DNA of 64,000 bases from Durusdinium trenchii (GCA_963970005.1 CAXAMN010027506.1:1-64000); one strand, 5' to 3'. Shown: positions 17,321 through 29,449, counted from the first letter of the stretch. Notes: a model not told the origin generated them from the letters alone. A program made the numbers and translations.

Positions 17321-17701
17321 CAGCATGTCCCGGCCGTTCTCGCGGATGTTCACCCAGCCGCTTGGAGGGCCCCTCATGGAGAAATCGGTGAAACTCAGCC
17401 GGTTCCCGACCACCTGCACCTCTTCGACCACAGCTCCCTGTGGCAGTGTGCCAGGGAAGATGGGCGACGTCTCCGAAACGCCCTGCCACACTTTCAAGCC
17501 ATCCTTCGGAGCTCCCACCACGCGCCAAAAGCGGCCAGGCCGGGGCAGCTTGCCATCCCCCGGCGATTTGAGGGGGATCTCGGGCGCTGGCGCCGGCATG
17601 GGCCGCCATTTCTCCTCGCCTTTCTTTCGCTTGGCAGTGCCATCCAAATCATCTTCCACCGCGGTGGGCATCACCACACTGGGAACCGTCTTCTTCTCCA
17701 C
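17321..17701 (-). CDS. Gene 2 exon 3, complete second domain
   Basis: Exactly 127 codons between CCCAAG|GTG and ATGCTG|GTCATC (GT donor). A Lys/Pro-rich linker (KRKKGEEKWRPMPAPAPE) leads into RFWRVVGAPKDGLKVWQG, then QGAVVEEVQVVGNRLSF and GPPSGWVNI. The ORF stays open 160 nt past the chosen donor. Confidence 0.7.
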
Positions 17702-18905
17702 CTTGGGATTCACTGCAAAATCAGAGTTTCAGTTTCCGCTCCCATGTTATACAGCAGGAGTTTCCACTTCAAACATGACATTCAGCAGCTCTAGTCTAGC
17801 AAAACTGCCTCCCAAAGCCTGGGCTTTGAGACAACTGAGTCTTCCGCATGCTTTCGCTCCATTCGAACCTCTTATTCTCTTATTCTCTTATAATATATGT
17901 GCAGCGGTCGAGGAGGTCCGGTGCGCATCCGAATCGCACGGGTTGAATGCCCCCCCTCCCCAACCTTTTAAAAGTAAATTGAGGCAGCAAAACACCACTT
18001 TCTTGAGCAGGGATCCATGATCCATCTCGCGCAGGGGATCTCGCACAGGGGGTCTCACGAAGGAGGTCCTGCAAAGGGTAGGTTTTTCTGCCAGCTTCGC
18101 CACTTCTCACAGCTTTGCCACTTGGGTCGGTTTCGCTTCGCTCCGGTCGCATGTTCCGGACCTTTCCCTCCCCGCGAGTGCTGACCACTATCTAGTGCTA
18201 CCACATGCATCCACATGCTACCACTATAGTGCAACATCCCTCAACTGAGGCCTCCACCTTGAACAGAAGCTCTGTCCTGCCATCCTTCACATCCACCCAG
18301 CCAGTGTAGGGGCCTCGCCCTGAAAGCCGGATGAAATGCAGGCGGTTCCCCTTGAGCTCCTGTTCTTCCACGACAGCACCAGTGGGCAGAACCTCTGGGA
18401 GGATTCGAGAGTACTCCTGCAAGCAAATCAACAAGAGCAAGTCCAGGGTGCGACAGCCAGCAGATTGGACAGGATAATTTTGCAAACGAATCTCCAAACA
18501 CAAAAACACGATACATCCTATAGGAGCAATGTAGGACGATCCCAAAAGGAAAACGGTTTTGGTATATATTGATCATGCATGCATGTATGTATGGAGTTGC
18601 AAATATGTGCATGATTCTGTATGACCAGCAACAATGAGAGTTTGCAGAACAAATTGAAATATAGTAATTACAAGAATGTACTGGATGTTTTTGACATTAG
18701 CACCAAGAGCTTCAGTCTAGCGTGACTACAGCAAGAACCAATATATCTTTCCTGAAACATCTGCGGGTGAACCAACCACCTCCGCGAGCGAGTGCGTGCT
18801 CGCTCGTGAACCGTGAACCACCGCACATTGGGCCCATTCGCCCTCTCGCGCGCCTCGGGGCCCTCTCGGGCGATCAATCCATCTTGGCCTCCAAGCACCT
18901 TCCAC
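17321..18905 (-). CDS. Gene with duplicated GG/VEE/GWV domain of dinoflagellate type
   Basis: Three minus-strand exons show two copies of a domain with three parts: W-x-V-x-GG with GLIxREG, then GAVVEE-x-x-GNRLxF, then GPxxGWV. I associate this repeated module with dinoflagellate proteins, but I know no biochemical function for it. The first copy is split over the exons at 18,862-18,905 and 18,258-18,416. At least one small exon between them is missing, because the phase does not join. The second copy lies whole in 17,321-17,701. The exon at 18,258 joins that at 17,701 in phase. Both ends of the gene are unknown. Confidence 0.65.
18258..18416 (-). CDS. Gene 2 exon 2, first domain (second half)
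   Basis: Exactly 53 codons between TTGCAG|GAG and TTCAAG|GTGGAG (GT donor). It reads EYSRILPEVLPTGAVVEEQE, then LKGNRLHFIRLSGRGPYTGW. The match to exon 3 (GAVVEE, GNRL.F, GP..GWV) is clear by eye. Confidence 0.75.
18862..18905 (-). CDS. Gene 2 exon 1, first domain (first half)
   Basis: Lies between CCAGAG|GTGG and GAGAGG|GCCCCG (GC donor). It reads WKVLGGQDGLIAREG, equivalent to WRVVGAPKDGLKVWQG in exon 3. The upstream frame has MVKGQR directly before it and a stop further up, so this could also be the start exon. Confidence 0.6.
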
Positions 18906-19616
18906 CTCTGGCCCTTCACCATGGCTCAACCGCTTTCCGGTTTCGGCGGCTTCCAGCTCGCGGCACTCGCGCAGCCCGCGGCGCTCGCGCAGCCCGCGGC
19001 GGGAGATGATGTTCTGATGGGCAGTCCAGCTCGGGGTCTGGGCTCCGAGGTCTAGGGCATCTGGGTTCTCGAAAAAGGTGTATTCAATCGGAGTGTTGTA
19101 CCAGGGCCCTTATATTTGTGACCACCTTTCAATAATTCAAAGTGGGTAAAATCATGAGTGTTTTCAGAAGTTGGACGATTGTTTAGCTGAACACCATCGC
19201 ACTTGAACCATGCTTTTGAGTTTTGCTTTTTGCCTCTCTGCTTTTAAGCCATGAGGTTCTGATACGCAGCGAGTGACCCTGGAAAAACTTGACCTGCTCC
19301 AGTAGCTTGTGACCAATGCCCGAACAAAATGCAGCCCCAGAACCAGAACCTTCTGCAACTGGGCAGCTTGTATCGAGATGCAAATGTGGAGAAACTCGGA
19401 CACAGAACTGCACACACCCTTTACACGGAACCAACACTTGCTGAGTGCTCGCAGTGACAGGATGTCATCCCCTTTCATTCCCTTTTCCGGCTATGGCGAA
19501 TGGGGCGCAAAAATTTGCATGCCAGGTGTAGTAAGTAGTAGCAGTAGCCGTAGGCAGCAGTAGGAGTCGCAGTGGCAGTAGCAGCAGTCGGCCCTGCGCC
19601 CAATCTGCAAGCTTAC

Positions 19617-19682
19617 ACGCACGCCCGGTCGCAATAGGGCCTTCTCGATGGATGCAACCGCCATGTTGAAGGTGTCAATGAC
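19617..19682 (-). CDS. Predicted internal exon, unknown
   Basis: Twenty-two minus-strand codons between ACGCAAG|GTC and GTGCGT|GTAAGC, a strong canonical donor. It reads VIDTFNMAVASIEKALLRPG. The product is not recognised. Confidence 0.45.
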
Positions 19683-20103
19683 CTTGCGTTCGGTTGGTGG
19701 TTAAGAGATGTCAAGAGTAGAGAGCTGCACCCTGAGAGAAGCCCTGCAGAGTAGATAAGCGGCCCTCCTCGAAACAGTGAAGGAGAACTGCATAGAACCA
19801 CTGGAACTTGTAGTGCTCATTCAGGGCTTTATGCGGTGTTATGGCGTTATTACATAATATTATCAGCTTAGATCAGCTTACGGGAATGCTGCTCTCACAA
19901 AGGTAGGGTTCGCTACTGCTGTCATAGTGCCTGCCTTTGCAGCCAAGCAAAGCGCCCGGCAAAGCAAAGACCTATCTTCCTCTGACAAAAATGCACTGCT
20001 GTTTAAATAGACTCTGACTTTCTATTCACTTCTCCGATTGCTTTCTAAACCCTGAAAAGAGATTCTGCACTCCACCTGCACTCCTTCAATTCTCCCCACT
20101 CGC

Positions 20104-20198
20104 CTGTCGCACATGCTCCTCCAGCTGGCCCTTGTCATGACGTAGCCGCGCCTGCGACTCCACGTTCACCGCCTTGTCACCGGTGCTGGCTTTGGCGG
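20104..20198 (-). CDS. Predicted internal exon, unknown
   Basis: Minus strand, CTTCAG|CC to GCGACAG|GCGAGT (GC donor). It reads AKASTGDKAVNVESQARLRH and then DKGQLEEHVRQ. It is hydrophilic, probably helical, and not recognised. Confidence 0.45.
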
Positions 20199-20921
20199 CT
20201 GAAGAACGGTGCCAAAGAACCCACGCGCCCTTTTGATGAGGTGCTGGGAGAGAATCCGCAAGAAGCAGCATGTGGCATGGTGGGCGTGTCCAAACATCGA
20301 AAACAGACAACCCAAGGTCTTCGCCTGCGACAAGAGATCACTTTCACCTGACTCCTGGAAAGGCTCGAAGTGAGAATTGGAATGGCGCTTGAATCGACAC
20401 TTCAGCCTGGTTCCGTCTGTCACTCAGTTACTCCTGAGAGGTCAAATATTGAAGTTCGTGAACTTCAGCTCTGCTCAACAATCAAGGTACCACGGGGAGT
20501 ATGAAAGGCATGGCGGGTATACGAAGGTTGGGTCCACACGTCTCAAAAAGCTGTGCACCGTAGGACACATGCGAAATGGATCTCCCGTCACTCCAGTCCT
20601 GGAGCAACTTGGCCCGCCTCAGCAAGAAATACACGGCGATTCTCCGCACTTCTCAGATTCGGTATGCCGGTATGCCCAACGATTTTCAGCCAAACTGCAG
20701 TGGTGCAGTGTCTCTTTGGACTATAGAACATTGATACATTGAAATCAGTGATATCAAATGGAAGCCGAAGAAGCCCCCTGAGCCTCCGCAATTGGTGGGA
20801 ATTCACCTGAAAAAAAGAGAAAACCCACGTGCAGGCCAGGTCACAAAGTGAGGCGACCCACACGACGGGCTGCTAGCCTCAGAGTGGCTCTGAAGCAATG
20901 ATCTATCCGGGCACGATGAAA

Positions 20922-21018
20922 TACACTCCCTGGAACTAGAAGTAGATGGCATGGCCCCTTGGATAACCATACTCTATACACAGTTTGGTTTTCCACTTCC
21001 ATTCTTTCAGGGAGTGTA
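20922..21018. repeat. Fold-back element with TACACTCCCTG ends
   Basis: TACACTCCCTG at 20,922-20,932 faces its inverse CAGGGAGTGTA at 21,008-21,018. Weaker complementarity (GGAAGTGG/CCACTTCC type) continues inward. It has the same ends as the element at 25,070-25,129. Confidence 0.6.
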
Positions 21019-22299
21019 AGTACCAATGTGAAAATCAGGACCCCCTAAAGGCCACACTTCTTCTACCCTTCTGAGCAGGGCTTTTCCCTTGGTCAGCTCG
21101 AGTTCCCGAGTCGACATGGTGACGCACAAACAAGAAGTGACAAACAAAAGTTGTGCGAAACTCGGAATATATGTTGCATATGTGTGTATGTTGCAGTGTG
21201 TTTTTTACATGGTAAAAAATTGAAGTTGCGGCAGTTGTCGCAAAACGATCGCATCATGGATTTCACGATCACGAGCGCCCCAAGGCCCTAAATGGGGCCC
21301 TTGTTGATCCTCCCTTCACTCGAGCAGAGGTGTAGCACCTCGAAAGTGGGCCTTCTTAACCTTAATTATTCCAGAACTAAAAGCCTCCTTGCTACTAGTA
21401 ACGTAGCGATGCCCTTTGTTACTAGTAGTTGTTGCTACCAATAGCAAGACTTGCGGAGCCCAGCTTGGTCTCATAGCGCATACGATGGACCTGCAAGGCC
21501 TGTAGATTCAGCCGATTCATATCGAAACTTCTAGACGCAGTCTACTCGTCAATGTAGAAAAACAACAAAGATATGACTACAGCTTCGTGCTACAGGTCAC
21601 CAGCTCCGTGCTTGCACGGTTACAGTACTGCGAACAGTATAGATTGAACCCTCCGTGCTTGGGAATTTTGCTCTGATCCCCTTCTGTGGTCTCAGGGCAG
21701 CACGCTGCCCTGCCACTAAGGGGCATCGAAGGCTGTGAGGCGACGCCCTGCACGATGGCACCATCGCCAGGTGGACGACGCAGGTGTGGACGCCACGTTG
21801 CGAACGAAAAACATCCAAAACGTAGGTGTTTCCATGGTTTACCATCTGATTGAACAAATCCTGTTCCTACTGTTTAGCATGCGGAGTTCCCTCATATGAG
21901 GAGCAAGTTTTGTCGAAAGTCTAAGTATAGGCACCAAAAATCATTTGAGGTACTCAGGTTTAGAGGACGTAAATTGAGATGCGTCCAGTCTTGATCTTGC
22001 TGAGTAAGATGCTGAACTAACCTGTTCCACAAGTTCAAATCAGGATTACCGGCCGGAATTCGCATTGCTGGCCCTCTCTGACAAACGTTCTCCAAAGGAA
22101 GAGGCTTCTTCAAGTCAAACCCGAATCATCAGCTCGCACGTCAATATCTTCACCGTCCGCAACCCGTAAAAATCCAAAGTCAGCCGAGCAAGAATGCCTC
22201 ATCTTGGTTACATGAAGAACATGATGCTACAAAGCCCAAGAGCAGTTCCAAAAGTCTAAACACCTTTGAAACAATTAGGAAACGCCTTTCTCAGGCGTT
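21019..22299. other. No gene seen; degenerate CTACTAG repeat
   Basis: Contains a degenerate copy of the CTACTAG-type dispersed repeat at about 21,385-21,450. Otherwise I see no supported feature. Confidence 0.35.
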
Positions 22300-22530
22300 C
22301 CAAACGGAGGTTTTGAAAGAAACCCGTTCGGCCCAACTCACCGCCGAACTCGCCGCTCCAGCCCCAGTCCGCTAGACAAGGCACGTCGAAGATCCCGGCC
22401 TTGGCCTTCTTGGCAACGGAACTTCTCTTGCCTTCTCGCCAGGGGGGACCACGAGACAGAGCAAAAAGGGGCTCTGTAAAGACGCCGAAGCAACACATTA
22501 CGTATGTGCTGTTCATGGTTGCTGCAAAGC
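22300..22530 (-). CDS. Predicted exon or exons, unknown
   Basis: Minus strand, open from TTTCAG|GC onward. It reads FAATMNSTYVMCCFGVFTEP, then a basic stretch (REGKRSSVAKKAKA), then DVPCLADWGWSGEFGGELGR. It is one of the longer open stretches outside repeats. The 3' end is not fixed, and it could hold more than one exon. It is not recognised. Confidence 0.4.
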
Positions 22531-23061
22531 CTGAAAAACAATAATCACAGGAGACTGACAATAGATGAGTCCGCTTGGATCAAACACAGTGCCATGGCAA
22601 TCTTTTTCACAAAACTAAAATCCAAAAGTGCATGTGCGGTGGTTCATTTCACCCTTTCCCTGCTTCAAATGTGACATCCTCGGCGCAGTCCTGCTCCCTC
22701 CGCTGCTTCCTCAGCTGGTTCCTCCTCGCCTGGGAATCCAGGGTTGGAAGGCAATGTGGAAAAGACTGTCCCTGTCCCGCTTGAATTCCTCGTGTATGTA
22801 AATGTATATAATATGATATGGTGGGCGGTATGCTGTCTGCTCCTCACAATTCTCTGATTCGACCGTCCAACCGTGCGTGCCTGTGACAATTCTGATACTG
22901 TATGTGCTCATGATTGCTCATGAGCAGAAAAGGTTGTTGGCCAGGGTGCTTGTTCATACTGATTCATACTTGTACAAGTACGAGCCGCTCACCCACTTGT
23001 TCTGACTCACCCATTTGGTGTCGAAGAAGTCCTGAACCAACGCAGAAAACGCACGTCTCAC

Positions 23062-23101
23062 CTGCTTCGTGTTTGACCTCTCCATCTTCATAGCCTTCCT
23101 C
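23062..23101 (-). CDS. Predicted short acidic exon
   Basis: Minus strand, ACCGAG|GAG to GAAGCAG|GTGAGA (canonical). It reads EEGYEDGEVKHEA. It is too short to identify. Confidence 0.35.
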
Positions 23102-23489
23102 CTCGGTCAGACCGGAGAGCTTTCAGCAGGACTTGTGTCAATAAGCAACACAACACAATCAATTCAAGCACCATCAATTCAAGCCTCTTCGTCTTCTTCT
23201 TGCTCTAATTCTTCAAGCACCGGTTCCTGCCAACCATAGAAGCTTACAGCTTGTGCAGTGGAGTAGACTTGGACAACCAGAGCAAGGACAACTCCGAAAA
23301 CATGCGGGCTCGTGTAGATCAAATCATAACATCCTTACCACAAGTGCTGACTGTTCCGGCGGGGACTGTATCATGAATGCTTCAAGTAGCAACATGAACG
23401 GCTATGGGTAAATGATGGTACATGATGGGACATTGGTCTACGAAGAAAAACAATACGTTTCGGTCTACGCATCTAGGATCATCTAGGCC

Positions 23490-23604
23490 TCAACCAGTGC
23501 CTCCGCGTCACCACTCGTCACTCGCGCCTCCGCGTCACCTCGAAGTTTGGAAGCGAAGGCCTGAGAGGCTTTGGGTTGGGACCGGACCGGCTCGTCTACG
23601 TTGA
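23490..23604 (-). CDS. Possible exon, unknown
   Basis: A GC-rich minus-strand open stretch reading VNVDEPVRSQPKASQAFASK and then LRGDAEAR. Its base composition differs from the AT-richer flanks, as for the other exons here. Splice ends are not fixed. Confidence 0.3.
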
Positions 23605-24143
23605 CGCCGCAGAGGTCTAATCTTATTGCAGGACCTCTTTGGAGCGACCACACGCAGGTGATTTGCAACGCAGAAGTTGGTCTCCAGAACCGTGCTGCAG
23701 TGATAAGTTAGGAACCTCTTTTTCTTTCAACAAAACTGCCGCCGACTTAATTACAACTCTTGAATGATTGATAACACAAGTTCCATCAATGTCCCGCTTA
23801 CATAGCATGAATCTGCTTACACGATCTTACACAAGCCAGTGAGCAAGGCTTGCGCGAAGGAGCCAAACATGACACAACCGCGTATGCTCTATGTCTCAAA
23901 GCTCTTCCGGAGACCTTTGCTCATGTGGCCACCAAACATGTTCATGCCATCTGGGTGTTTCTCAAAAAGTGAAACTTCAGATACCTTTGCTCTGGGTGTT
24001 CCTGTGATCTGGGTGTTGCTCACTTGCAACTTCAGTCTGAAGTTGGGGGAGCACGGCTTTGTTAGGCCAGTGCCAAAGCATCGGCACTAAAAGAATACAA
24101 ATGTCACATGTCGCAAACAAAAAATACACAGTCAATCTGATTC

Positions 24144-24614
24144 ATGTCCAGTACAGATCCGAAGTCTGACTTCCTTCCTCCAGGATTACTGCAAAGTCAA
24201 ACATTAATAACAAGCCAGCCACCCCGTTGGAAGAAGGGGCAAAGTCCAGGGCATCGTCCAGGACATCGTGCCTTGATGTCGGCGGTTTGCAGCTCAAAGC
24301 AAGTCTCAGGGAATTCGCAAGGCGCACCTGAATCCAGGCTCAGCGTCTCCGTAGATCTAGCCTCTCCCAGCCCTCAAAACCCCTCGTCTTGCAAAGCAAC
24401 ATCAAAGCAACAGGATAAGAAGCACAGGTCATCGGGACCGAAACTGAACGGAAAAGCGGAGAAGAGACGGCCTGACCATGAGAGCTTAGACTTGCAGGTC
24501 CCCCCCCGCGGGGGTGGCATATTCTCGTTCTACGTCAATGACAGTGTTGAACCACTCCACGTCACGTTGAATAACTCGCCACTCGCGGCGTCGATGATGC
24601 TAAGATATGACTAG
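24144..24614 (+). CDS. Plus-strand ORF of 156 codons (doubtful)
   Basis: It starts ATGTCCAGT and stays open for 156 codons. The N-terminal half is Ser/Pro/Lys-rich, and the C-terminal part reads GGGIFSFYVNDSVEPLHVTL. No family, no splice signals. It runs against the strand of all recognised genes, so chance is likely. Confidence 0.2.
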   Translation: MSSTDPKSDFLPPGLLQSQTLITSQPPRWKKGQSPGHRPGHRALMSAVCSSKQVSGNSQGAPESRLSVSVDLASPSPQNPSSCKATSKQQDKKHRSSGPKLNGKAEKRRPDHESLDLQVPPRGGGIFSFYVNDSVEPLHVTLNNSPLAASMMLRYD

Positions 24615-25690
24615 GTTGGTTGTCATTGACGGACCCTGCGAAGAGTTCCCACAAAAAGAAAAAAGAACTGCTGTACAGCTGTACTATACTTGCTGTCTGC
24701 ATTTGTTGTGATTGTCACCAATTATATAATGTGTAATATAGATATAGTAGATATAACTTTATTGATATAATTACAGTAGGTAGAGCCTAGAAGTCCAAAG
24801 ACTACATGTTGATACATTTTGACCGACTGAAGTAAAGGAAGTTCCTTTGTGGGTCACCTAAAGGCCATTCTTCTTATAGTCTTTGACTCCCAGTGTAGAT
24901 GATGATATATAGCTGTATATGAATGTCATTACACAACGACGAAACTTTTCTCTCACGGCCACCCACGGCCTGGCCTGGAGGGTTCTCCAGAATGCCTACC
25001 ACCCAAGCCGTCGTGGTGCCTCGCGGCATTTCGCATCTTCAAGCACTGCAGGTCGTAGCTTCTTGATAGTACTCTCCCTGGAACTAACATGTCCCTGGAG
25101 AATTGCCATGTTAGTTGCAGGGAGTGTAGATCCCCAGGCCTGAAGAGGTTTTACACTCCATGTCTGGCGGGGTTGGATTCATCAAGAGTCGACATTGGCT
25201 AATGAATGACGAAGGGTATTGCAGTCTTTGAACTTGAATAGTTGCTTTGCTGTCTACTTAGTTCACAATGAAGGAAAGGCGTGTGCTTTGCGTGCACCAG
25301 GTTTGTACAATCCAAGTTGCCCATATTGGATTGTCTCCTGTGTCCCAGAGTGCGCGCCTAGCTGCTCATCAATCTCCGCTAAAGCTTGAAGGTCACGTTG
25401 CACCTGGCAAAGGAAGGCTTCCACTAGACGGAGCACCTAGCTGTCCTGAACTGAAAAAGGAGATGACCAAAGAGGACCAAAAATGAACCTTTTGTTTGAC
25501 ACTTGAATACACACAATATACTATAGCACATCCAACATTACCACGCACGCAACAAATCAGTCAAATAGTGACCACTTGGACCTGTTGGGGAGAAAAAAGA
25601 AACTCTAATTTACCAATTTAGATTCTTAGATGTAAATTCATTGTAGAACTAATGATAGAAACCACACGACATCAATGCTCAACTCGCAAC
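24615..25690. other. Mostly non-coding; fold-back element inside
   Basis: Apart from the fold-back element at 25,070-25,129 I see no supported feature. A weak inverted pair around 24,790 and 24,885 (AAGTCCAAAGACTA/TAGTCTTTGACT) may be a decayed element. Confidence 0.35.
25070..25129. repeat. Short fold-back element with CTCCCTG ends
   Basis: 22-bp arms at 25,070-25,091 and 25,108-25,129 (TACTCTCCCTGGAACTAACA against its inverse) match at 20 of 22 positions around a 16-bp loop. The ends resemble those at 20,922-21,018. GGGAGTGTA alone also occurs at about 63,755. Confidence 0.75.
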
Positions 25691-25814
25691 CCCGATTCCG
25701 TTCCTTCAGGCTGCGCCGCTCCGTCCTCACCACCGCCAAGTCCGCACGTCCGCGCGCCGCTTGGCGCCGCGCCTCGGCACGGACCTGTTGCCGGAAGTCC
25801 CTCAATGCCAAGAC
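25691..25814 (-). CDS. Predicted exon, Arg-rich helix
   Basis: Minus strand, TTCCAG|GTC to AATCGGG|GTTGCG. It reads VLALRDFRQQVRAEARRQAA, then RADLAVVRTERRSLKERN. It is highly charged and probably coiled coil. It is not recognised. Confidence 0.45.
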
Positions 25815-27481
25815 CTGGAAACGGACGGACTTTGGCACATCAAGGCGCGGTGTGTTTGCGCGGACTTCTGGGGACCATGCATTAGACCAGGCGCGGTCTT
25901 ACACTCCGCCGTTTGATGTATATGACGTGCTTTTTGATGTGTTTCTGACATCAGAAGTTTGGGGTAGTGTTGACTGTTGACCCAAAATTAGATCGACAAT
26001 ATACAGTAATCATCAGTAACCCATTATCCTGAATGGTCCAGTACCCATGGTTCGTGTTCGACCATTTGATGTTGGACACTCCAAAACGAGCCGGCTTCCA
26101 ATCCCAAGATCAACCGCGGAAACCTCTTGACAGTCTGACTCGTCTGACTGCATGATCATGTGGCACTACAAAGAGATGATGGCATGTTGAACTCAAGATC
26201 GTCACCTTGTCTTGATGTTCTTCAAGGGATGGAGGTCCCAGGTCTCAAGTATACGCCGTATACGCCATGCAGCTGTGAACGGCGTGTATGTATCGACATC
26301 GAGGTGCTCTCTGGTTGAACTCGGTCTTGATGGCATGAATGGACTCCTCACAGCTGAACAAACCCAAGAGCCAGCCGCTCATAAGATCTTCAAGTCAAAT
26401 ACAATGTGGATATACATTGTACGGAAAACATTCAAGCTTGTAATTACAGGATCACAAGAAGAAGGAGAACGGGAATATAATAATAGAAATGAAGGGAAAG
26501 GAAACATTGTCATTGAATCGTGTTCAATATCAAGAGAGAAGCAAGAACAGCTCACGGAAGCTCCTCAAGCAGAAACATCTGCCGTCTTTTCTTCTCCGCA
26601 TTCATGCGTTGGTTCTCCGGTACCTCAAAAGTGCTCGTGAAACAAAACAGGTGGGACGGTGGGACCAACAAGATCCGTCCAGAGACTCAAAAAAAGCGTA
26701 GCAAGCGTAGCAAAATAAGACTCTGCAACGAAGCCAGGTTCTATAGACTTCAATGCTTCTGGGACAGCAAGGCTTATCTAAGTTCTGTATTCTTTTGGTT
26801 GCCAAAACCACGTAATGTCTGAGTGACACAAGCGGCCGTTGGCCGTACCCCATTGGACAGAAGGATTGAAAATCGAAGAACTTGAAAAAGGTCAGAGGGC
26901 AAGGCTCACATAAGATCAAAGCTTACTTCTTGTCTGGCTACACCACAGGAGTTTGACCACGAACAGCATACTGCACAAACAGCACCTGCCTGGTAGTCTT
27001 CGCTGGTCTTCAGCATGTAGTTCCCCAAGGTTGCCTTCAGGAACAGGGAAGCTCAGCTGCGGCATGCTGCAGCTAGAGTATCTTGAGTTGGGAAGCAAGG
27101 TCAAGAACACCTGGGATATGGGTCAAAATCCCACTCTCTTCTCCAGCCCCAAGAGTACAGTCCACCACAAGTGTGCACCAATGCAGCAGTTTGATCAGTT
27201 TGACTGTTCTGTTCGTCATCAGTTGATTCATGGCAGATTTCGGCAGATCGCCTCTGCATTTGCAATGGCTTCAAGGTCTTCAGGCGCCTGGCAAGTACCG
27301 ATCCCCCACACATGCCTTCCTCTATTTCGAGTGGCAGGAGTATCCTGAAGTCTCTATATAGTTGTCCTTTAAAAACTATAATATACTATAATATACATTA
27401 ATAATATATATAATATATACATATATACATATATTATATACAATACTGTATAATACTGTGTATATATATATACACACTCGC

Positions 27482-27580
27482 CCTTCCTCCAGTTCCATGC
27501 GCGCTCCGGAAACTGGCACCTCATAGGACTCCGAAGGCTTCGCGCGCTCCAGCTCCTGCATCTGAGCCTTCCGAGCCATC
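27482..27580 (-). CDS. Predicted internal exon, unknown
   Basis: Minus strand, CGTCAG|G to GGAAGG|GCGAGT (GC donor). It reads MARKAQMQELERAKPSESYE and then VPVSGARMELEE. Both splice ends fit the local style. It is not recognised. Confidence 0.5.
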
Positions 27581-28699
27581 CTGACGGTGCGGCATTGACC
27601 GAGCCGCGGGGAGCGAGCGACCGGTCGACCGAGCCGACCGCGACCTTCGCGGTCAGGGCGGGGGTTGCGCGGTGGCGCGGTGGCGTCGTTGAAGACGAGT
27701 TCCGCGGGACATCTGCAGTTGGGACGGCCAGAGTTGGAGAAGTTGGAGGGTCCTCTGCTGTCTTCGCAATTCTCTTTGTTCGGCACCTGGCTGTCGATGG
27801 CGCTTGGATGCATAATGCAAACTACACTTGGCACATACTGAGGTGGACCTCATCCAAACTTGATAGCACTTGCTACTTGACTTGCATTAATAAAGTGAAA
27901 CAAAACCCTGTCCATTGCGCCGAATGTCTGTTGAGGCCCAAGGGCATTTGTTCACAGAACATTCCCTTGGAGCTGGCTGGTCTATCATGCCTATATAACC
28001 AACCAAAGCAGTTGGAATTATTTCAGCCCATTCCAAGCCCGTTCAGGAGGTCCTTGGTGGATTCTGGCTTATCGCAATAGCCCATCCCAGAAGGTTCTTG
28101 CGAAGTCTTCGGGCTGGGTCCCATAACCACGCTCCCTACGTCCTGAACAAGTACAGCAGATCTCCAAACCAGGCCTGAAAGTGTCTTCTCCGCATTGGGT
28201 GAGCCTCAACAAGAATGTGCGAGAATCAAGAAAACTCAAAAAGAATCAATTGGTTCCTAAAGTCCCTAGACCATCCTGCCTGGGTGTCCTGTCAGATCCA
28301 ATAGTCGTGACCCGGGTAGTGCAGACAGGACATCCAAACAGGACGTCAATGATGCGAAAAGGGGACCCAAGCATCTGATGCTGACAGATGCATCTGATAC
28401 CTCCTGTCCAATGCCTTCCTGTCCAAAGATGTGGAAATGCAAATGTCACATGGAACATGTCTAAATCTGTCTGTTGCCTAGGCCTGGCGGTGGTTGCTTT
28501 TTTTAGACCCTCTTTGCTGTCAGAGGATCTCCTTCCTATGCCCTATGTTACCACAGCTCGTCTTGTTCGCACAGTTCGCTCGGCAGTAGTAGCTCGTGGT
28601 CCCACTGCCATCTACGTACGCTCGTTCCACAAAAGGTGTTTCCCGCTGGTTCCACGCAAGCGCCCTTCGCCTTGAAACAGGTCTTTTGCCTTGAAACAG

Positions 28700-28930
28700 G
28701 TCGCCTCGGCCCTTCCGGCCAAGCCAACAGGGGCGAGTTCGCCATCCCCAAGGGAAGGTTAGTTGCAGACACGGTTCCGCTTCGCCGCCGCCCTGGGGAA
28801 CCCGTGCCAAAGCCATCAGTATCAAGGCCCAGCTCCATCTTGTTTCCTAGCAGCTTCGATGAAGGCTGGGCAGCTTCATGCTGAAAAGGTCCCTTTGGTC
28901 CCATCATTCCTCTCATAAAGCCCTCTTTGG
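28700..28930 (-). CDS. Possible exon, unknown
   Basis: The minus strand is open for over 120 codons here, reading MRGMMGPKGPFQHEAAQPSS and later LGLDTDGFGTGSPGRRRSG. Its ends are not fixed, and low-complexity Gly/Pro/Ser content lowers confidence. Confidence 0.3.
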
Positions 28931-28996
28931 TCAAGCTCTAAATCTGGCCATATCCTGTGAGGACCAGAGGATACAAATGGATACAGTATCAATCAC

Positions 28997-29086
28997 GATG
29001 ACATCGAGCGTCGAGCCTCGCAAAGTGGACTTCCCATCGAAGCCGAAACCATCTTGGTTCTCCTCGTCCTCGTCCTGTTCGATGAA
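28997..29086 (-). CDS. Predicted acidic exon
   Basis: Thirty minus-strand codons, CTACAG|TTC to GTCATC|GTGATT. It reads FIEQDEDEENQDGFGFDGKS and then TLRGSTLDVI. An alternative GC donor lies inside (CGAG|GCTCGA). It is not recognised. Confidence 0.45.
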
Positions 29087-29449
29087 CTGTAGAAAAGGCT
29101 CCTGCTTTATGACCTGATGCCTGGGAGATTTGGGGGATGCTCCTGAAGATCCTGAATGAGAACGAAGCTGGTACCAACATCCTCTGGAGGTTCAAGACAT
29201 TGGCATCAGTGGGAAATTCACCTGGGGCCAAGAGTCCAAGCCTTCTGGGCTTGCCACTGGATGCCACTGGTGAGGTAGGCATATAACAGAACTAGGTGTA
29301 TAACATGATACTGTATATTGATGTGTATAACAGAGTTGTATGAATTATGTATAATATCAATGCATACGTCCGTATTTTTGAGTATCAAGTTGTGCAAAAA
29401 AGAACAGGCACGATAATTGATCATGAAGTCCAAACAAATGAATCATCCT

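Noticed and set aside
17890..17945. tRNA-like sequence (GGTCCGGTGCGCATCCGAATC)
   Set aside because: No cloverleaf could be drawn and no standard T-loop was found.
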